A model generated the notes under the pieces. It did not search any database. It was given only the letters and a program-made list of their open reading frames with translations, and was not told the DNA's origin. Made by a program: the position numbers and the translations under genes. 64,000 bases of DNA from Marinobacter caseinilyticus. Its GTDB lineage: Bacteria; Pseudomonadota; Gammaproteobacteria; Pseudomonadales; Oleiphilaceae. Of the stretch, positions 27,495 to 35,861 are shown one piece after another (within the stretch, counting starts at the first letter, position 1; each line of letters opens with the position of its first letter). The DNA lies in assembly GCF_011074955.1 (NCBI RefSeq), contig NZ_WUQJ01000005.1, positions 1 through 64,000 on the forward strand, in the 5' to 3' direction.

Positions 27495-28183
27495 AAATCG
27501 AGGCGATCAACGAGAATACCTGCATCGTTTACCTGGGCGACGAGATTCACGAAGCCATCGCCGAAAAGGTCAAACAGGCAGTGGTCAGCATTCGCCGGTC
27601 GATGGCGGACGTGGTGCTGGATTTGGTGCCCTCCTACACCTCGGTGATGGTGTGTTTCGACCTCACCAAAACCGATCGGTTCGCCATGGCCTCGCGCCTC
27701 AGGCAAGCGCTTGGTGAGCCGGTGGCGGAGAGCGAGCAGCCGGGCACGGCTCGCACCATCGAACTCCCGGTCTACTACGCCCCGGAAGTTGGCCTGGACC
27801 TCGACGACGTCTGCCAGGCATCCGGGCTGCCCATGGAGGACGTTGTCAATCTGCACACCGGTTGTGAATACCGCGTTTATGCCATCGGTTTCAGCCCCGG
27901 CTTTGCCTATCTGGGCAGCACCGACGATCGCATCGCGGTGCCTCGCAAATCGACGCCCCGGCTGAAAGTGCCCACCGGCAGTGTGGGTATCGCCGGTACC
28001 CAAACCGCGATCTACCCCAGCTCCACTCCCGGCGGCTGGCAAATTGTCGGCCGCACGCCGAGCAAGATGATCGACTGGAACAGCGAATCACTGGCGTTGA
28101 TGCAAGTGGGTGACCGGGTTCGTTTCCGGTCAATCGATCGGCAGGAATACATTGATCTGGGAGGCACCTTCGATGAGCTTTGA
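27491..28183 (+). CDS. pxpB: 5-oxoprolinase subunit B (KipI-like)
   Basis: 230 residues. Conserved family elements are DLVPSYTSVMVCFDLTK, YYAPEVGLDLDDVC, YRVYAIGFSPGFAYLG and PTGSVGIAGTQTAIYP, with PGGWQIVGRTP. KipI/PxpB forms a complex with PxpC that phosphorylates or activates the 5-oxoproline ring in cooperation with PxpA. It overlaps pxpA by 4 bp and pxpC by 11 bp, which suggests stoichiometric co-production. KipI in Bacillus also inhibits a sporulation kinase, but no such context exists here. Confidence 0.96.
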   Translation: MKIEAINENTCIVYLGDEIHEAIAEKVKQAVVSIRRSMADVVLDLVPSYTSVMVCFDLTKTDRFAMASRLRQALGEPVAESEQPGTARTIELPVYYAPEVGLDLDDVCQASGLPMEDVVNLHTGCEYRVYAIGFSPGFAYLGSTDDRIAVPRKSTPRLKVPTGSVGIAGTQTAIYPSSTPGGWQIVGRTPSKMIDWNSESLALMQVGDRVRFRSIDRQEYIDLGGTFDEL

Positions 28184-29111
28184 GGTTCTGAACCCTGGCA
28201 TGCTGGCGTTGCTGCAGGATACTGGCCGCGTGGGGTACCAGCATATCGGTGTCACCACCGGCGGTCCGATGGACGAACACGCATTCTTGTGGGCCAACCG
28301 CCTGCTGGACAACGCCCTGGATGCACCCCAGCTGGAAATCACCTTCGGCAAGCTCAGCCTGCTTGCCCATGCGGACACCTGCATCGCCATCACCGGGGCA
28401 GACCTGGGGGCCCGTATTAATGACCGGCAGGCGCCCCCATGGCGAACCCACCGTATCCGGCGCGGTGACCGAATCGACTTCAACACCCCGGTCGCGGGTT
28501 TGCGGGCCTACCTTGCGGTTGCCGGCGGATTTCAGCCGACATTCAAGCTGGGCAGTTGCGCCACGGTCAGCCGGGAAGGTCTGGGCGGGTTCGACGGCCA
28601 GGGCAAAAAACTGGCCAAAGGCGACAAGCTGCCGTTTAACCCGGGAACCGATGAGATAGCCGCAGCCGTGCCACCGGAAGACATTCCGGACTACCGACAA
28701 TCCTTGCGACTGGGCGTGATTCCTGGGTACCAATACCCGCACTTTACCCCGATTGCACGGGCCAGGTTTTTCAGCAGTGCTTATGAAGTGAGCCAAAACA
28801 TTGACCGGATGGGCTATCGCCTCACGGGCGACGCCGTCCATTCCGAATTGGATGGCATCATCTCCGAAGGTATCGCGTACGGCGCCATCCAGATACCGGC
28901 CGACGGTCAGCCGATCGTGTTAATGAAGGACCGCCAAACCATCGGCGGCTACCCCAAGATCGGCAGCCTCAGCGCCCTGGGCGCGGGCCAACTGGCCCAG
29001 CGCGGCCCCGGGGCCTCTGTCAGTTTCTACGCCATGGACGTCGGCGAAGCGGAAGCCCTGCGGATGATATTCCAGCACCGTCTGAAAACCGCGACGCTGC
29101 TTGCGGCCTGA
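28173..29111 (+). CDS. pxpC: 5-oxoprolinase subunit C (KipA-like, biotin-dependent carboxylase-like)
   Basis: 312 residues. The start FEVLNPGMLALLQDTGRVGY and the motifs GVTTGGPMDEHAFLWAN, TFGKLSLLAHADTCIAITGAD and SEGIAYGAIQIPADGQPIVL are typical of KipA. The ATG at 28173 lies inside the end of pxpB and has GGGAGGC 7 bases upstream. It ends the 5-oxoproline operon. A GC-rich dyad follows 17 bases after the stop. Confidence 0.96.
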   Translation: MSFEVLNPGMLALLQDTGRVGYQHIGVTTGGPMDEHAFLWANRLLDNALDAPQLEITFGKLSLLAHADTCIAITGADLGARINDRQAPPWRTHRIRRGDRIDFNTPVAGLRAYLAVAGGFQPTFKLGSCATVSREGLGGFDGQGKKLAKGDKLPFNPGTDEIAAAVPPEDIPDYRQSLRLGVIPGYQYPHFTPIARARFFSSAYEVSQNIDRMGYRLTGDAVHSELDGIISEGIAYGAIQIPADGQPIVLMKDRQTIGGYPKIGSLSALGAGQLAQRGPGASVSFYAMDVGEAEALRMIFQHRLKTATLLAA

Positions 29112-29127
29112 TGCATCATCACAGCCA

Positions 29128-29146
29128 GCGCGGGTTTAAACCGCGC
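29128..29146. terminator. Convergent hairpin after pxpC
   Basis: GCGCGG (29128-29133) pairs with CCGCGC (29141-29146) around GTTTAAA, between the pxpC stop and the FIST-like gene stop. No T-run follows in either direction. It may act on both converging transcripts. Confidence 0.55.
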
Positions 29147-29175
29147 CCTCTGGCATCGGCGCGCGAACACCGGCA

Positions 29176-30186
29176 TCAGGTTTGCTCGAGAATCAGGTAG
29201 ACGGCGGTTTGATTCAACAGCTGGTAGGCCACCTCACCGAAGGTGATCGGACCGGTAAGACCCGCCGTCTTCCGACCTTCAAGCTCTGAATACAAATAAT
29301 TCAGGATGCAGTTGCAGCCAAACAGGACGGTGCCCTTCTCCTCCCCCATCGCGGCGATGAACTGCTCCGGGTAGTTGCTCATCGGTTTTGCAAAATGATA
29401 GGTCACGTCTTCAAAGATCGGAGCAAAAAAGCTGACGGTTTCCGTGGCTTCATCGACGGCCTGAATGCTTACGTTTAACAGCGCGCCGCAATAATCCGCC
29501 ACCAGTGGCAATCGGTGATCGATTCTCAGATTCCGCATCGCTTGGGCGAGATTGCCGGGTTCGCCGTCGATGAGACAGGCGCCGGCGGAAAACCCGGTCT
29601 CCGGAAACTGAACACCGGGGCCATCACCAGCTTCAAACACATTCACCGTATGCACCGTCACGGTTTCATTGTCGGCAAGGGGGACGTGCAACACCACCGC
29701 GCGGTCATGAAACAGGGAGCCGGTTGTGCCGTCCACCACGGCGGCGTCGGCTTTGCCAATGTCACTCACATGAACCCCCGCCACCCAGCCGGCGATGGGT
29801 TTAATATACATATCCGGCAGATTGGGCGCGTGGCGCGCATACTCTTCCAGAATGTGACTGCCGGCCGGCAAAATAATGATCGAATAGCCCTCCTCGGGTG
29901 CGTCTTCCAGCACCTGTGCCAAGCGATCAGAATCGTAGTTAATGACGTTGGCAGGCCCATCGCCAAGACACTGGACAAATACCTTATCCTGACTGCACAC
30001 ACCCCCTTCCGACGCCATGAAATAGGGCGTCGTGCCACCGATCCATCGGCCTTTGGGCAGAGACAGCAATAGGGATTGCGCGCCGCCAATGGCGAGGTTG
30101 AGGCCCGCAAGAATCAATTCCGATGCCTGAGCCACCGACATCAGCCCGCCGCAATCACTGCCCTGCCGTACCTGCACCCCGCTCAC
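29176..30186 (-). CDS. FIST-like sensory domain protein
   Basis: 336 residues, soluble. The C-terminal half resembles a FIST_C domain (VLFGCNCILNYLYSELEG, then LTGPITFGEVAYQLLNQTAV), and the N-terminal half has a FIST_N-like arrangement (KPIAGWVAGVHV, VVDGTTGSLFHDRAVVLHV). FIST proteins are thought to bind small ligands such as amino acids and feed signalling systems. The start is a GTG that overlaps the upstream gene stop by 4 bases. It has no kinase, GGDEF or MCP output of its own, so the coupled upstream gene is the best candidate partner. Confidence 0.7.
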   Translation of the reverse strand: MSGVQVRQGSDCGGLMSVAQASELILAGLNLAIGGAQSLLLSLPKGRWIGGTTPYFMASEGGVCSQDKVFVQCLGDGPANVINYDSDRLAQVLEDAPEEGYSIIILPAGSHILEEYARHAPNLPDMYIKPIAGWVAGVHVSDIGKADAAVVDGTTGSLFHDRAVVLHVPLADNETVTVHTVNVFEAGDGPGVQFPETGFSAGACLIDGEPGNLAQAMRNLRIDHRLPLVADYCGALLNVSIQAVDEATETVSFFAPIFEDVTYHFAKPMSNYPEQFIAAMGEEKGTVLFGCNCILNYLYSELEGRKTAGLTGPITFGEVAYQLLNQTAVYLILEQT

Positions 30187-30914
30187 GATACCTGCACCTG
30201 TTCGTGTTGCCGGAAATCATTCAGCTGTTCAATTTCATGACTCAGTTGCGATTCGTGCTTGATGAAGAAGCGGCGAATGGCATTCACCCGGATGATCTTG
30301 GCATCGTGCGTTGTGAGTCTGGGAAATTCCTGGCGGGATCGGGCAAGCAATAACTTGAGGCCAAGCAGTCCCACATCAATAGGCCGCTCCGACTCCAGCA
30401 GCCTGAACCAGGCCGGATCTCCCGTGGGCGGGATAGCCTGAGCCGCCGGATTTACCTCATCGTCAGTCTCAAGCTTAAACAGCGTGCCATGGTCTTCACC
30501 GGTCAGCTGACCGTGGGTAACGGCGTGGCGAATCTGCCAGGCCAGATGGACATCAATCTCAAGCAAGCTGCACACCTGACGATACCCAAGTCCGGCCCGC
30601 AGGCACTCGATCACGCGCTGGGCCAGCCCATGGGTAAAATCACTCTCGACACTGCCGAGGAACGCCAACTGGGTATTGTCGTCGGGGCCGTCAGACGGTT
30701 CAGGCAGTGAGGCATGGATGAACGCTTTATATTCACCAATATTGGCATGGCGCCAACGACACTCCGGTCGTTCAATTGCCTTCCGGCCAAACCACTTTTT
30801 ACCCGTGCCAAGGTACGCATGCAGCTCTCTGCTTTGGGTGTCCACCTGAACCCGACTCACGTCCCACGGCTTCTTTAAACCCAACAGTTGCCGACACATT
30901 TCCGTGTCTCTCAT
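30183..30914 (-). CDS. Domesticated ISL3-transposase N-terminal-like protein
   Basis: 243 residues. The first 70 residues follow the N-terminus of ISL3-family transposases: MRDTEMCRQLLGLKKPWDV, a VQVD strand, CRWRHANIGEYKAFIHASLP. An HTH-like part comes next (ECLRAGLGYRQVCSLLEIDV). The CPxCG zinc-ribbon cysteines expected between the first two blocks are missing, and the DDE catalytic domain is absent. It is replaced by about 110 residues of unrelated helical sequence. No inverted repeats flank it. It overlaps the FIST-like gene by 4 bp. I infer a stable host protein that may keep DNA-binding or protein-contact function. Confidence 0.65.
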   Translation of the reverse strand: MRDTEMCRQLLGLKKPWDVSRVQVDTQSRELHAYLGTGKKWFGRKAIERPECRWRHANIGEYKAFIHASLPEPSDGPDDNTQLAFLGSVESDFTHGLAQRVIECLRAGLGYRQVCSLLEIDVHLAWQIRHAVTHGQLTGEDHGTLFKLETDDEVNPAAQAIPPTGDPAWFRLLESERPIDVGLLGLKLLLARSRQEFPRLTTHDAKIIRVNAIRRFFIKHESQLSHEIEQLNDFRQHEQVQVS

Positions 30915-31162
30915 AACGCCCCCGGCAAAAACAGTGATAGTTCATCTACTCTGTCACCCGGCCCAGGGCAGCGGAACAACGCCAATGGCGGAATTTCCTG
31001 CGACTTAGGTATTGCTCAATAAGATGCAGTCATTCACCGGCTCACAAGCCCTGCGTTGAGACGATCTGAATACCGGCAAACTGGTGGGATCGTTCAGGGG
31101 CTTGGCGCCACGCGCCACCCGGGGTCTGGATCGGCGACGTTGGATTGTTGAGACAGAATGGG

Positions 31163-31738
31163 CTAAGCCTCCGCCAGGTTCCGTGCCAGCATTTCCCGCA
31201 TCATGCTGTAACTCAAGCCCCAGATACAGCACCCCTGATAGCAACAACACGGCATGCGAAGCTTACCCAAAAGGGTTTGCCACAGGCGTACCGACTGGTT
31301 CTCCCCAGCGGCAAGATAGTCCAGAGGGATCCACACGGTCTGTTGTACCTCATGGTTGAGGGTCGGGGTATCCGGCCCCCGCCACTCAAACACATAAGGC
31401 GTCACCACCATGAGCCGCCAGCGACTGTGATGACGGGTTAACAGATCCGAGAGCCGAGCCCGGTAGTGGCCATGGTGAGACAGATCCAGACCGGTTTCCT
31501 CCAGCGTTTCTCGCAGCGCGGCGGCACGGGAACCGGTATCGTCCGCCTGCAATCGGCCACCCGGGAACGCCATATCACCGGACCAGGGGTCACCCTCACA
31601 GTGGGCGCGCTGGATAAACAGCAGTTCCGGGGGCAAACCCGGGGGACGACGATAAATCAGCGCCACCGAGGCACGGGTAACTCGACGCCGAAAAGGCAAC
31701 TTTCGCGGGCGTAATGCCGCGGCCCAAGTCCTGCTCAA
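31163..31738 (-). CDS. Nudix hydrolase, NudL/CoA-pyrophosphatase-like
   Basis: 191 residues. The Nudix region reads FPGGRLQADD...AALRETLEETGLDL. The spacing between the GG and REXXEE parts matches the NudL/CoA-pyrophosphatase subgroup, which has one extra residue compared with the basic Nudix box. Upstream, LLFIQRAHCEGDPWSGDMAF is the matching substrate-side motif. A Cys-rich stretch MPCCCYQGCCIWGLSYSMM near the end corresponds to the subgroup IWGLT region. Probable substrates are CoA or other nucleoside diphosphate derivatives. Confidence 0.88.
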   Translation of the reverse strand: MSRTWAAALRPRKLPFRRRVTRASVALIYRRPPGLPPELLFIQRAHCEGDPWSGDMAFPGGRLQADDTGSRAAALRETLEETGLDLSHHGHYRARLSDLLTRHHSRWRLMVVTPYVFEWRGPDTPTLNHEVQQTVWIPLDYLAAGENQSVRLWQTLLGKLRMPCCCYQGCCIWGLSYSMMREMLARNLAEA

Positions 31739-32015
31739 GACACACCCCTGTTACTCATCATCATTTTTCTTCTCAATGTTGCCTGGCCAGCGGATCATCA
31801 CCCAAGGGCTGAACACCCGAATCAGAATAGCATCCTTACGGTAACGGCAAAGCGTCGATGTCGGGATCTCGTGAAGGCCTCCTGAAGGGCCTGGAAGGAT
31901 TGGCCTGGTCTGAATGGTATTGGCAACAGGCTATGGCACCTGTCACATCGCATTTGACGAACACCATCCCACTGTGCAAAAAATAAGCTATGCTCGACGG
32001 AACGGAGCAATCATT
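31739..32015. other. Intergenic region upstream of cfa
   Basis: 277 bases between divergent nudix and cfa genes. CTATGCT at 31988-31994 is a good -10 element of the sigma-S-preferred type, 22 bases before the cfa start. No -35 at ideal distance is visible, which is also common for sigma-S promoters. Confidence 0.4.
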
Positions 32016-33185
32016 ATGAGCGGAATTCGTGGAATCCATAATCGTGTCCAACCCTCGCCAGTCCCCACCTTACGTGGCTCAGACAATCTCCGAACCATCA
32101 CCGAACTGCTCGCATCGGCCGATATTCAGATCGGTGGCAAACGCTCTTGGGACATCCGGCTTATTGCCCCGGGCGTGATCGAGAGAGTCTTGGCGCATGG
32201 CAACCTTGGGCTCGGCGAAGCCTATATGGATGGTGATTGGGAGTGCGACCAGTTGGATGAATTCTTCTGCCGACTGTTAAGTTGCCAGTTGGACCAGCAC
32301 TTCAAGTCCCGCAACCATCTGCTCTTGGTTCTCAGCGCAACCCTGCGCAATCTGCAGCGAGGCCGCCGAGTATGGCAGGTGGCGCGGGCGCACTATGACC
32401 TGGGCAATGATTTTTACCAGGCCATGCTGGGCCCCCGCATGGCGTACAGTTGTGGCTACTGGAAGCAGGCGGGCACCCTGGACCAGGCTCAGGACGCAAA
32501 ACTGGAGCTGATCTGTCGCAAGCTTGGCCTGCAACCGGGTATGCGCGTGCTCGACATTGGCTGCGGCTGGGGTTGCTTTATGGGGTATGCCGCAGAACAT
32601 TACGGTGTCGAATGCGTCGGTGTGACAGTGTCCCAGGCGCAGGCCGACTGGGCCCGGGCTCGCTACGCCGGAATGCCTGTTGAAGTCAGATTACAAGACT
32701 ACCGAGCGCTTCGGGGTTCGTTCGACCGGATCGCCAGCATCGGGATGTTCGAACACGTGGGCCGCAAGAACCACCGCGCATTCATGCAGGTTGTGGCTCG
32801 CTGCCTCACCAGGGACGGATTATGCCTGCTTCACACCATTGGTAAAAACAAGACCCACACCATCCCTGACCGGTGGACCGACAAGTACATATTCCCCAAT
32901 GGCGACTTACCGTCACTTCGTCAGATCGGTGATGCCTGTGAAGGCTTATTTGTGGCAGAGGACCTGGAAAATTTCGGGGCTGACTATGACAAGACGCTGA
33001 TGGCCTGGTACGCCAACTTTCACGCCGCTTGGCCGATCTTCAGTGACAGGCTGGGCGATCGTTTCTATCGGATGTGGCGGTATTACCTGCTGTCCTGTGC
33101 CGGGGCCTTTCGCGCCCGGGATCTGCAACTCTGGCAGTGGGTACTCTCCCAGACCGGTGTGCGTGGCGGGTACGTGCGGCCTTAG
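32016..33185 (+). CDS. cfa: Cyclopropane-fatty-acyl-phospholipid synthase
   Basis: Methylates unsaturated phospholipid acyl chains with SAM, 389 residues, like E. coli Cfa (382). The N-terminal lipid-binding part contains GLGEAYMDGDWECDQLDEFF. The methyltransferase part has HYDLGNDFYQAMLGPRMAYS, the SAM motif VLDIGCGWGCFMGYAAEHYG, and FDRIASIGMFEHVGRKNH. IPDRWTDKYIFPNGDLPS and the ending SQTGVRGGYVRP are typical. The ATG at 32016 has GGAGC upstream. A sigma-S-like -10 suggests stationary-phase expression. Confidence 0.96.
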   Translation: MSGIRGIHNRVQPSPVPTLRGSDNLRTITELLASADIQIGGKRSWDIRLIAPGVIERVLAHGNLGLGEAYMDGDWECDQLDEFFCRLLSCQLDQHFKSRNHLLLVLSATLRNLQRGRRVWQVARAHYDLGNDFYQAMLGPRMAYSCGYWKQAGTLDQAQDAKLELICRKLGLQPGMRVLDIGCGWGCFMGYAAEHYGVECVGVTVSQAQADWARARYAGMPVEVRLQDYRALRGSFDRIASIGMFEHVGRKNHRAFMQVVARCLTRDGLCLLHTIGKNKTHTIPDRWTDKYIFPNGDLPSLRQIGDACEGLFVAEDLENFGADYDKTLMAWYANFHAAWPIFSDRLGDRFYRMWRYYLLSCAGAFRARDLQLWQWVLSQTGVRGGYVRP

Positions 33186-33275
33186 GCGCCCACATTACCA
33201 ACGCGCAGAGACCTGCTGCGAATGGTTGTTGGCGACACAGAGTCATGGCCGTTCCCAGGGCAACCATGAGCGCCA

Positions 33276-34058
33276 CTATAAAACCTGACCAGACATAATA
33301 ATGCCCAGCCCCACGCCAATGGCGACGACACCCAAGCCTTTGGCCAGCCACTCTCCGCCCGGTATTGTTTTCTCCAGTAACACAATCACGGCAATGGCGG
33401 CGATCACACTCAGGTCCATCACCCCACCGACAAAAAGCAGCGCCATCAGCGCACCGCAGCAACCAACACAGTAGGCACCGTGGACAATGCCCATCTCAAA
33501 GGCACCCGCCAGACCCGGCTGCCAATGCCGAGTGATAAAGAACAGGGGCCCCCGACAATGAGTCAGGCAGGCTTGCTTCCAGGGTGACCATTGGTAGATA
33601 CCGGCCGCGATGAGTACCAGCCCACTGAACAGGACGTTCTGGCTACGCATCGCCGGGCTGAGCACCGCCCATAGTTCCAGCCGCCACTGCAGCGTCGTGG
33701 CGACCAGGCTGAACACGGCCCAAACAGTGAGGTAGCCGCCGGCAAACAAAGCCGTGCCAAGTGCGCCCCGAATCAGATGATTCTTTCGTGCGACCTGGCG
33801 GTAGAGCAGGATCATGGGCGCCGCACTCGGAAGCATCATGGCGATCATCATGATGCTCCACATGGCCAGCATCAGTGCAAAATACGTCGGCGTCCAGGGT
33901 TTGAACGCCATCATCTCGCCCGGCGCCATCGCGCCCATTTCTGCCGCTAATCCGGCCAGATACCACCAGCACAGCAGCATGACGGCCACCAAGGCAATCA
34001 GCGGTGCCAAGCCATCCCGGGTGGTCAGGTGAGCGAACGGACTGTGACCGCCACGCAT
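33276..34058 (-). CDS. DUF2182 integral membrane protein
   Basis: 260 residues with about seven membrane segments. The family core MWSIMMIAMMLPSAAPMILLY is visible near residues 70-90, with Met-rich faces that could hold a metal ion. DUF2182 proteins are described as predicted metal-binding membrane proteins; no biochemical role is established. It lies 18 bases after the DUF1326 gene, and the two families commonly occur together. The first helix is preceded by a short cytoplasmic stretch (RGGHSPFAHLTTRDG). Confidence 0.88.
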   Translation of the reverse strand: MRGGHSPFAHLTTRDGLAPLIALVAVMLLCWWYLAGLAAEMGAMAPGEMMAFKPWTPTYFALMLAMWSIMMIAMMLPSAAPMILLYRQVARKNHLIRGALGTALFAGGYLTVWAVFSLVATTLQWRLELWAVLSPAMRSQNVLFSGLVLIAAGIYQWSPWKQACLTHCRGPLFFITRHWQPGLAGAFEMGIVHGAYCVGCCGALMALLFVGGVMDLSVIAAIAVIVLLEKTIPGGEWLAKGLGVVAIGVGLGIIMSGQVL

Positions 34059-34076
34059 CCCTTTGCTCCTGCCAAC

Positions 34077-34712
34077 TTAGCGATAGACGCCGCTCGGTCC
34101 GATATCCATATGCACCAGATGGCTGTGACTGCCAATCAGTTCCAGCGGTATGCCTGCATGCGCTTTGGTATTGCCCTTGCCCACTTCCGCAACGTCGAAT
34201 TCAAAGCCATCCGGCAAGTCGATACGAGCCCGGATCTCTTCGCCAGTGACAGGATTGAGAATGGGCTCCCCGATGGCATCAATCAGGTTGCCCACCTTCA
34301 CGCTGGCGTGCCTCGCCTCAACATCACAGGAAATATCAATTGGACAGAAGATCGGATCGTGCATTTTGCTCAGAGTACCCGCAAAGACGTTAAAAAACGT
34401 CGCCCCGGGTTCCGACGTGTCACCCGACAAAATCGCCATGATGGCATCCCGCTGCGCGGCGTCCGCCCGTTCGTCAATAAACGCCTGGCCCTGACCATTG
34501 CCCTCATGGATGGCCCCCGGCCATTTCAAAGTCATGGCGAAAGCCAAATCATTCAGAGGTGTGTCACCGAAATGCCCATCCTCTACCCGTATCGCCGCGA
34601 AGGCCTCACAGTGGCCTCGGCTGGGTCGGCCACCGAACTGACACGGGCATCCGTAATCACAGTTGCAATTAACAAATTCCAGTCCCTTAATTCGCCAATC
34701 CACTTTGTTCAT
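34077..34712 (-). CDS. DUF1326 protein with CxC...CPC motif
   Basis: 211 residues. The N-terminal LEFVNCNCDYGCPCQF holds four closely spaced Cys (16, 18, 22, 24), followed by Cys35, the signature of the family and a plausible metal or redox site. No signal peptide is present. The C-terminal half is beta-rich. The start has GGAGAGGAG upstream. It is the first gene of a two-gene unit with DUF2182. A perfect palindrome TAGACGTCTA lies 24 bases before the start. Confidence 0.88.
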   Translation of the reverse strand: MNKVDWRIKGLEFVNCNCDYGCPCQFGGRPSRGHCEAFAAIRVEDGHFGDTPLNDLAFAMTLKWPGAIHEGNGQGQAFIDERADAAQRDAIMAILSGDTSEPGATFFNVFAGTLSKMHDPIFCPIDISCDVEARHASVKVGNLIDAIGEPILNPVTGEEIRARIDLPDGFEFDVAEVGKGNTKAHAGIPLELIGSHSHLVHMDIGPSGVYR

Positions 34713-34735
34713 CGCCGCTACTCCTCTCCCTAATG

Positions 34736-34745
34736 TAGACGTCTA
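34736..34745. promoter_or_regulatory. Perfect 10-base palindrome containing AGACGTCT
   Basis: TAGACGTCTA lies 24 bases upstream of the DUF1326 start. Its core equals the 8-base MetJ met box, but a MetJ operator needs at least two adjacent boxes and only one is seen. It could serve another dimeric regulator, or be chance. Confidence 0.35.
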
Positions 34746-34999
34746 TATAAGGTTAAACCCGTCTCATAGGACCGGCTATGCCTTCGTGGCAGGGTATTAG
34801 ACTTTTTAAGACACAAAACCGGATCAATATTCTTGCTGGATTTATGGCAAAAGACGGATTGAAATGATCGTCGAGCAACCAGAGGCAGGCAGGTTAGCGC
34901 TATGTCACATGGGGGACGTATACCGGATTCATTGTGCTGACCTGAATGGCCATGGCGCGGGCTGGCCCGGGCGTTTGGTTCCCGGACCCGTCAATGCTC

Positions 35000-35020
35000 A
35001 CCCGATGAACAGAATCGGGT
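35000..35020 (-). terminator. Hairpin downstream of the EfpL gene
   Basis: ACCCGAT and ATCGGGT form a 7-bp stem with a 7-base loop, 13 bases beyond the EfpL stop on the minus strand. There is no T-run, so efficiency is uncertain. Confidence 0.45.
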
Positions 35021-35032
35021 CCGTTGTGCTGG

Positions 35033-35599
35033 CTACGCACGCCCCAGGAAACGTCGCTCATCCACGTTTACTTTGATTCTGTCACCGGTAGAGATATGTT
35101 CGGGCACCTGAATCACCAGCCCGGTCGACAGGGTGGCGGGCTTTGTTCTGGCGGTTGCCGAACCACCCTTGATTGACGGATCGGTTTCCATGATCTCAAG
35201 GTCCACGGTTGGCGGTAAACCCAGAGACACCGGCACGTCGCTCACCAGAATCACGGTCAGCCCTTGCGTATCCTCGCTGATAAACAACAGCTCATCAGCG
35301 ATAGCCTCCCTGTTCAGGCTGTATTGTGTGTAGTCTTCGCTGTCCATGAAGACGTACTCATCACCATCGGCGTACGAGAACGTTGCAGGGCGACGGGTTA
35401 AATCCGCCAGATTCAACATATCCGAGTCTTTAAACGTCTCGTCAATCTTGTTGTTCGTTACCACATCGTAAAGTCGCATCCGATACAGGCTGCCACCGGC
35501 CCGACCTTGCGGAACAGACCGTTCGATGTCTCTGACGAAGTAAACCCTGCCGCCATATTCAACGGCGGAATTCTTTTTTATTTCACTGGCTTTTGGCAT
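35033..35599 (-). CDS. yeiP: Elongation factor P-like protein (EfpL/YeiP)
   Basis: Relieves ribosome stalling at proline-rich and other difficult motifs, 188 residues against 190 for E. coli YeiP. The start [20 protein letters not shown] and the end [18 protein letters not shown] are clearly YeiP-like. The tip of domain I reads [11 protein letters not shown] with Arg33. This matches the unmodified arginine of EfpL rather than the modified lysine or the rhamnosylated arginine loop of EF-P. The ATG at 35599 starts the conserved sequence. Longer upstream frames are unconserved. Confidence 0.93.
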   Translation of the reverse strand: MPKASEIKKNSAVEYGGRVYFVRDIERSVPQGRAGGSLYRMRLYDVVTNNKIDETFKDSDMLNLADLTRRPATFSYADGDEYVFMDSEDYTQYSLNREAIADELLFISEDTQGLTVILVSDVPVSLGLPPTVDLEIMETDPSIKGGSATARTKPATLSTGLVIQVPEHISTGDRIKVNVDERRFLGRA

Positions 35600-35861
35600 T
35601 TTCTCTGATTCCAAACGAAAGGTGGGACAACAAAGCTGCTGATATACCATGACCACAAGCAGTATGCGACAGCAACCTTCAGAGCGCCTGGAACGACACT
35701 CTTTTCCTGCAAAATGCTCGCTCGCTTTGACCACGACGAACGACCCTTGCCCGACACCGGATTCCTCGTGGTCCATGCACAGGTTTTAGCCGATGGCAGG
35801 CTCCGCGGGGCCAATTCGATACGAATTCAAGCGTTCACTTAAGTACCCCTTCCACCAGGTA

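Larger units (their letters stand above)
34713..35032. other. Intergenic region with palindrome and hairpin
   Basis: 320 bases. It contains the palindrome at 34736-34745 near the DUF1326 start and the hairpin at 35000-35020 just after the EfpL gene. A 70-codon + strand frame at 34864 has no conserved character or ribosome site, so I do not call it a gene. Confidence 0.45.

Noticed and set aside
30183-30914. Intact ISL3 insertion sequence
   Set aside because: No DDE domain, no terminal inverted repeats and no target duplication are visible. Only an N-terminal resemblance remains.
34864-35076. 70-codon + strand frame beginning MIVEQPEAGR
   Set aside because: No ribosome site, no motif, and it overlaps the end of the EfpL gene.
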